DNA from: an uncultured Candidatus Saccharibacteria bacterium
Lineage (GTDB): Bacteria > Patescibacteria > Saccharimonadia > Saccharimonadales > UBA5946
Assembly (NCBI GenBank): GCA_946886435.1
Contig: CAMPIR010000032.1
Span: forward strand, 1-8,221
Direction: 5' to 3'
DNA: 8,221 nucleotides
Below are positions 4,892-8,221 of the stretch, in pieces. The notes beneath the pieces were generated by a model that saw only the letters and a list, made by a program, of their open reading frames with translations, did not search any database and was not told where the DNA came from. How positions within the stretch are numbered: position 1 is the first letter of the stretch; every line of letters begins with the position of its first letter. The position numbers were made by a program, and so were the translations under genes.

Positions 4892-5815
4892 ATGGCACAA
4901 GCAATTCACAACCCAACACTCGCCGGCGTCGAAGAACACAGCAAGACAAGCGCAACGTTTGTCGTCGAACCTCTTCACACCGGTTACGGAATGACCCTCG
5001 GTAACAGCCTTCGCCGTGTACTACTTTCGAGCATCGAAGGTGCAGCTATCACTTCGTTCAAGATCGACGGCGTTAGCCACGAGTTCACAACGGTTAAAGG
5101 CGTCAAAGAAGACGTCGTAGACATCATGCTGAACCTCAAGAATGTTGGCGTTCGTTCACACTCTGACGAGCCAGTTGAGCTACGTCTCGAGAAAAAAGGC
5201 GCTGGCGTTGTCACCGCAGGCGACATCAAGACAACAGCAGATGTCGAAGTCGTGAACCCAGATGCAGTTATCTGCACGATCGATGACCCGAAAGCGTCTG
5301 TTTTGATCGACATCGTCGTCGAATCAGGCCGTGGTTACCGAACGATCGAAGAGTCAGGCAGCAAGCGCGCACACAGCGACATGATTGCACTCGATGCGTT
5401 CTTTAGCCCAGTCAAGCGCGTACGCTACAAAGTTGAGAGCACCCGTGTCGGCCAGAACACCGACCTCGACAAGCTTCTCCTCACCGTAGACACCGACGGT
5501 TCACTGAGCCCTCAGGACGCTTTCGAAGAAGCAGCCGCGATCCTTATCAACCAGTACACCGCACTCGCTGGTAGTACTCGCGTTGAAGCAGCCCCAACCA
5601 TCGGTGTAGAAACCGCAGATGCTGGCGCTGAACTGAACACACCTATCGAAGACCTCAACCTGACTGCTCGCACGACGAACGCTCTGATCAACAACGACAT
5701 CCGTACGATCAACGACCTCGTTACACTTTCAGAGACTGACCTGCGCGAACTCAAGGGCTTCGGCTCAAAAGCTCTCGACGAAGTCAAAGACAAGCTGGCG
5801 GAGATGGAGTTTTAG
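4892..5815 (+). CDS. rpoA: DNA-directed RNA polymerase subunit alpha
   Basis: Alpha dimerises to start RNA polymerase assembly, and its C-terminal domain contacts UP elements and activators. The 307-residue product shows the N-terminal dimerisation domain with HTGYGMTLGNSLRRVLLSSI (about 29-48) and DGVSHEFTTVKGVKEDVVDI, the ESGRGYRTIEES and SPVKRVRYKVE segments, and a full C-terminal domain from about residue 252. LTART places Arg260 where the DNA-binding arginine of E. coli alpha lies, and the GFGSKALDEVKDKL helix-hairpin-helix follows. The strong AAAGGAG at 4868-4874 is 17 bases before the ATG, unusually far. AGGGT at 4879-4883 is closer (8 bases) but weaker. An in-frame TAA at 4883-4885 excludes any earlier start. 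rplQ begins 3 bases after the stop. Confidence 0.97.
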   Translation: MAQAIHNPTLAGVEEHSKTSATFVVEPLHTGYGMTLGNSLRRVLLSSIEGAAITSFKIDGVSHEFTTVKGVKEDVVDIMLNLKNVGVRSHSDEPVELRLEKKGAGVVTAGDIKTTADVEVVNPDAVICTIDDPKASVLIDIVVESGRGYRTIEESGSKRAHSDMIALDAFFSPVKRVRYKVESTRVGQNTDLDKLLLTVDTDGSLSPQDAFEEAAAILINQYTALAGSTRVEAAPTIGVETADAGAELNTPIEDLNLTARTTNALINNDIRTINDLVTLSETDLRELKGFGSKALDEVKDKLAEMEF

Positions 5816-5818
5816 TTT

Positions 5819-6292
5819 ATGCACAGACACGGATATCAAGGACGCAAGTTCCGTCGCGAGCGCGATCAGCGCCGAGCCCTCATCAAGGGTCTTGCGACGA
5901 GTCTTGTAGAGCACGGTGCGATCGAAACGACGATCGAAAAAGCGAAAGACCTTCGCCCGTACGTAGAAGTCCTCATCACCAAAGCCAAGAAAGGCGATCT
6001 GCATAACCGTCGCCAGGTCATCGCTGGCCTGAGCACGCTCGACGCAGCCTACAAGCTCGTCGATGAGATCGCTCCACAGCTGAGTGCCCGCACGAGTGGT
6101 TACCTCCGTATCAAGCGCACCCGCGCACGAGTCGGTGATAACGCACAGCTCGCACGTATCAGCTTTGTCGACGAACTAAAGGAAACACCTGTGGCAGCAG
6201 CACCGGCCGAAAAACCAGCTGCAAAACCAGCCGCAAAGCCTGCAGCAAAGAAACCTGTTGCTAAAGCAGCCGCTAAGAAAGGAGACAACTAG
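5819..6292 (+). CDS. rplQ: 50S ribosomal protein L17 (bL17) with Lys/Ala/Pro-rich tail
   Basis: L17 lies near the exit of the nascent peptide tunnel on the large subunit. Residues 1 to about 120 are the conserved domain, with MHRHGYQGRKFRRERDQRRA at the start, LATSLVEHGAIETTIEKAKD, then HNRRQVIAGL, and RIKRTRARVGDNAQLARISF near the end. From about residue 122 a low-complexity tail of some 36 residues follows, with three KPAA units and further KPVAK/AAAKK, making the protein longer (157) than the usual 116-130. Such tails are common in actinobacterial L17 and are probably disordered and rRNA-binding. GGAG at 5806-5809 inside the end of rpoA is the ribosome site. The stop TAG abuts the rplM ATG directly (TAGATG). 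Confidence 0.96.
   Translation: MHRHGYQGRKFRRERDQRRALIKGLATSLVEHGAIETTIEKAKDLRPYVEVLITKAKKGDLHNRRQVIAGLSTLDAAYKLVDEIAPQLSARTSGYLRIKRTRARVGDNAQLARISFVDELKETPVAAAPAEKPAAKPAAKPAAKKPVAKAAAKKGDN
6212..6280 (+). repeat. KPAA tandem repeat in the L17 tail
   Basis: Codons 132-154 of rplQ encode KPAA three times in a row and then KKPVAKAAAKK. At DNA level the units are imperfect (different synonymous codons), so the repeat is kept at protein level and is not a fresh slippage array. Confidence 0.8.
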
Positions 6293-6727
6293 ATGAAAAC
6301 GTATAGCCAAAAAGCATCAGAAGTCTCCCACAAGTGGGTACTTGTTGACGCATCAGAAGCACCTCTCGGTCGTGTAGCGACTGTTATCGCAACTCGTCTA
6401 ACGGGTAAGTACAAGCCAACCTACACGCCATCTATGGACGACGGAGACTATGTCGTTGTTATCAACGCCGACAAACTCATCCTGACTGGTAACAAGGCCG
6501 AGTCAAAGGTTTACTACCGTCACTCTGGCTTTCCAGGCGGTATCAAAGAGCGCTCTATCCGTGAAGTAAAAGAACTTGATGCAGGTGCAGCCATCGTTGC
6601 AGCGGTCAAGGGTATGCTTCCACGAAACAAGCAGCTCGCAGATCGCCTGACTCGTCTCCGTGTATTTACCGGTGAGACTCACGGCCACACGGCTCAGCAA
6701 CCAGAACAGATCAAGGTAGGTAAATAA
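6293..6727 (+). CDS. rplM: 50S ribosomal protein L13 (uL13)
   Basis: L13 is an early-assembling 23S rRNA-binding protein of the large subunit. The 144-residue product has the expected length and motifs: KWVLVDASEAPLGRVATVIA (about 14-33), LTGKYKPTYTP, GDYVVVINADKLILTGNK, then VYYRHSGFPGGIKERS and KGMLPRNKQLADRLTRLRVF. The tail ends in a short QQPEQIKVGK segment, as in most bacteria. AAAGGAG at 6278-6284, inside the last codons of rplQ, lies 8 bases before the ATG. The gene overlaps rpsI by one base (TAATG). rplM-rpsI is a conserved pair, here joined directly to the alpha operon without the truA gene that often lies between. Confidence 0.97.
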   Translation: MKTYSQKASEVSHKWVLVDASEAPLGRVATVIATRLTGKYKPTYTPSMDDGDYVVVINADKLILTGNKAESKVYYRHSGFPGGIKERSIREVKELDAGAAIVAAVKGMLPRNKQLADRLTRLRVFTGETHGHTAQQPEQIKVGK

Positions 6728-7125
6728 TGGCTAAGAACGAATATTTTTACGGCCTCGGACGTCGCAAAGCCGCAACGGCACGCGCACGTTTGACCGGTGG
6801 CAAGGGTGTCATCACCATCAACGGCAAGGCAGCAGCTGAGTATTTCTCAGGCAATACAACGCTTCTTGCTGAGTTGACTGATCCGCTCGCAACTATCGGC
6901 AAGCAAAAAGAGCTCGATGTTAGCCTCGTTATCAGCGGCGGCGGTCCAGCTGGCCAAGTCGACGCAGCAAAACTTGCGATCAGCAAGAGCATCAGCGTTA
7001 TGAACGAAGAGCTCGGCAAGGTTCTCCGTAAGGCTGGCCTCATGAAGCGCGACCCACGCGAAAAAGAGCGCAAGAAGTACGGTCTCCGTAGTGCTCGTAA
7101 ACGCGAACAGTTCTCAAAGCGTTAA
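6727..7125 (+). CDS. rpsI: 30S ribosomal protein S9 (uS9)
   Basis: S9 binds the head of the small subunit, and its C-terminal tail reaches the P-site tRNA. The 132-residue product has YGLGRRKAATARARL (about 8-22), GKGVITINGKAAAEYF, ISGGGPAGQVDAAKLAISKS and the typical ending KKYGLRSARKREQFSKR, where the terminal SKR contacts the tRNA anticodon region. AGGTAGG at 6715-6721 inside rplM is the ribosome site. Start and rplM stop share one base, so translation is probably coupled. It is the last gene of the operon; the terminator follows 15 bases after the stop. Confidence 0.97.
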   Translation: MAKNEYFYGLGRRKAATARARLTGGKGVITINGKAAAEYFSGNTTLLAELTDPLATIGKQKELDVSLVISGGGPAGQVDAAKLAISKSISVMNEELGKVLRKAGLMKRDPREKERKKYGLRSARKREQFSKR

Positions 7126-7140
7126 TACGCTTCGAACATC

Positions 7141-7170
7141 GAAAAAGACCCGCCCTGGGTCTTTTTCTTT
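7141..7170 (+). terminator. Intrinsic terminator of the ribosomal operon
   Basis: A perfect 11-base inverted repeat, GAAAAAGACCC (7141-7151) and GGGTCTTTTTC (7157-7167), encloses the loop GCCCT and runs into further T residues. The stem has a GC-rich top and an A/T-rich base, with the U-tract on the downstream arm. It lies 15 bases after the rpsI stop. The A-tract on the left would let it work in the other direction too, but no convergent gene is seen. Confidence 0.92.
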
Positions 7171-7194
7171 TGGCTGCAAGACCCATGCTTATGC

Positions 7195-7223
7195 TTGAGT
7201 TGGCTCCGCCTCCGTGATTAGAT
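7195..7223 (+). promoter_or_regulatory. Weak candidate promoter of the PafA-like gene
   Basis: TTGAGT (7195-7200, 4 of 6) is followed by 17 bases and TTAGAT (7218-7223, 3 of 6). The -10 box ends 7 bases before the ATG at 7231, so a transcript from here would begin at or next to the start codon. This fits the lack of any Shine-Dalgarno sequence (the upstream bases are GATAGCTCAA). The hexamers are weak, so this is a proposal based on position. Confidence 0.35.
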
Positions 7224-7230
7224 AGCTCAA

Positions 7231-8221
7231 ATGAGCGAAACACGTCCACGCATAACCGGTACCGAGATGGAGTGGCCAGTCATGGTCAAAAATCACCGTG
7301 AGAAATTCTTTTCGCAGGCTACGCGTTCTCAGATTGATGCCGTATACGATCGTCTCGATCCGGGTATCAAACGCGTCAACACCATGCTTACGAATGGTGC
7401 GAGACTGTATACGGATGTCGGTGAACATCCGGAGTACGCAACTCCCGAAGATACATCGCTATGGGGCACGGTCGCCAACGAGATTGCTGGTGAAAATATA
7501 TTTTACGATGCGCTATCGGCAGCTCGTGATGATGGCATAGTAGATGATTTTATCCTGAACAAACGTGTTATTGATGACGAGCTAAATACTTGGGGTTATC
7601 ACATAAATCTCTCGTTTCTCCGTGACGAGCGAATTGGACTGGAGCACAACATCTATCCGCTTGCACCACACCTAGCTACGGTAGCGATCTATGCCGGCGC
7701 TGGAAATATAGTCAGACGCGGTCACAGCGCGGTCTATACGACTGCGCAAAAGACACTGAACCTCAACACCGACATGAGTACTATGAGCCACCAGGCGGAT
7801 CAGCCACTGATGAGCCTGCGTGATGAATCGCATGCATCGGGTGATGTACTGGGTCGAGCGCACATCACGAGTATGGATGCGAATATCTCGCCATGGGCAA
7901 CGTGGATGAAGCTCGGAACGACATCGTTGATTCTAAAGATGATTGAGACGGGGTATTGGGGTCAAAAGCCGATAGATCTCGGCCATAACCTATTCAGGCT
8001 CGCGAAACAGGTAGCACATGATACGAGTGTCAGCGAGCCGCTAACACTCAGCAACGGAAAAAAGATCAAAGCACTCGATATCCAAGGCGAGTTACTTATG
8101 CACGTACAAAAGATGTCGCATACCGAAGGCGTGACGGGCGAAGAGAAACAGGTTATGGCTGAATGGGAACGCGCACTCAATGATCTTGCGATCGATCCTG
8201 ATAAGTTAGTTGATCGAGCAG
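7231..8221 (+). CDS. PafA/Dop family protein (Pup-protein ligase-like), C-terminus cut by the window edge
   Basis: The frame is open for 330 codons to the window end. PafA joins the C-terminal glutamate of the small protein Pup to substrate lysines using ATP, marking them for the bacterial proteasome. Dop deamidates Pup or removes it. Both share a glutamine-synthetase-like fold. Matches to these families, compared from memory: ITGTEMEW (8-15, first strand with paired Glu12/Glu14), LTNGARLYTDVGEHPEYATPE (53-73, with Asp62 at the catalytic aspartate position), WGYH (121-124), LRDESHA (196-202), a GRAHI and DAN segment, WMKLGTTSLILKMIETG, and ALDIQ. Only about 40 residues separate the first strand from NGARLY, so the long Dop loop is absent and PafA is the closer match. 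The HEN motif reads HIN here and other invariant-looking positions differ, so the substrate may not be Pup. An in-frame TAG at 7219-7221 makes 7231 the first possible start, and the next Met (13) would lose Glu12. No Pup gene or proteasome subunit is visible. Confidence 0.85.
   Translation, partial: MSETRPRITGTEMEWPVMVKNHREKFFSQATRSQIDAVYDRLDPGIKRVNTMLTNGARLYTDVGEHPEYATPEDTSLWGTVANEIAGENIFYDALSAARDDGIVDDFILNKRVIDDELNTWGYHINLSFLRDERIGLEHNIYPLAPHLATVAIYAGAGNIVRRGHSAVYTTAQKTLNLNTDMSTMSHQADQPLMSLRDESHASGDVLGRAHITSMDANISPWATWMKLGTTSLILKMIETGYWGQKPIDLGHNLFRLAKQVAHDTSVSEPLTLSNGKKIKALDIQGELLMHVQKMSHTEGVTGEEKQVMAEWERALNDLAIDPDKLVDRA

Noticed and set aside
4984..5313. Minus-strand frames within rpoA, including one of 109 codons
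   Set aside because: They are antisense to conserved RpoA coding sequence, Ser/Thr-rich as expected for shadows, with no promoter or ribosome site.
7298..7540. Plus-strand 80-codon frame
   Set aside because: It is in another frame inside the PafA-like gene, whose motifs fix the true frame.

Overview
The window suggests a bacterium of the Candidate Phyla Radiation (Patescibacteria), most likely a Candidatus Saccharibacteria (TM7) lineage. This is inferred, with confidence about 0.6. It rests on four things: the style of the ribosomal proteins (S4 and L36 both lack zinc-binding cysteines), a Patescibacteria-type membrane protein between secY and infA, a Pup-ligase-like gene after the ribosomal operon, and roughly balanced base composition in genes with AT-rich promoters. 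UGA acts as a stop (secY ends in TGA), which argues against the recoded Gracilibacteria/Absconditabacteria.

Layout. (1) 1-252 is an AT-rich divergent intergenic region. A perfect-consensus promoter points left into a truncated gene (1-90, minus strand), and a TATAAT box points right toward secY. (2) secY, 253-1665, encodes the main channel subunit of the Sec translocon. (3) 1666-1915 is a non-coding stretch rich in inverted repeats, ending in a promoter. (4) 1916-2926 encodes an unusual five-helix membrane protein with a pseudopilin-like exported C-terminal half, at the place where many bacteria carry adk and map. (5) 2927-3087 holds two stacked promoters. (6) 3088-7125 is a tight co-directional operon: infA, rpmJ, rpsM, rpsK, rpsD, rpoA, rplQ, rplM, rpsI. 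It covers translation initiation, 30S and 50S proteins and the RNA polymerase alpha subunit, with gaps of a few bases or a one-base overlap. rpmJ (38 codons, GTG start) is included. (7) 7141-7170 is a clear intrinsic terminator. (8) From 7231 to the window end a new gene of the PafA/Dop (Pup ligase/depupylase) family runs off the edge, probably from its own promoter.

The central block is the conserved alpha-operon core that couples ribosome and RNA polymerase synthesis. The flanks are more interesting: the PafA-like ligase with departures from canonical active-site motifs, the multi-helix/pseudopilin-like protein, several promoters placed so close to start codons that the mRNAs would be leaderless or nearly so, and ribosomal proteins with lineage-specific losses (zinc ligands in L36 and S4, the isoaspartate-forming Asn-Gly in S11). 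No tRNA, rRNA, CRISPR array, insertion sequence or origin was seen.
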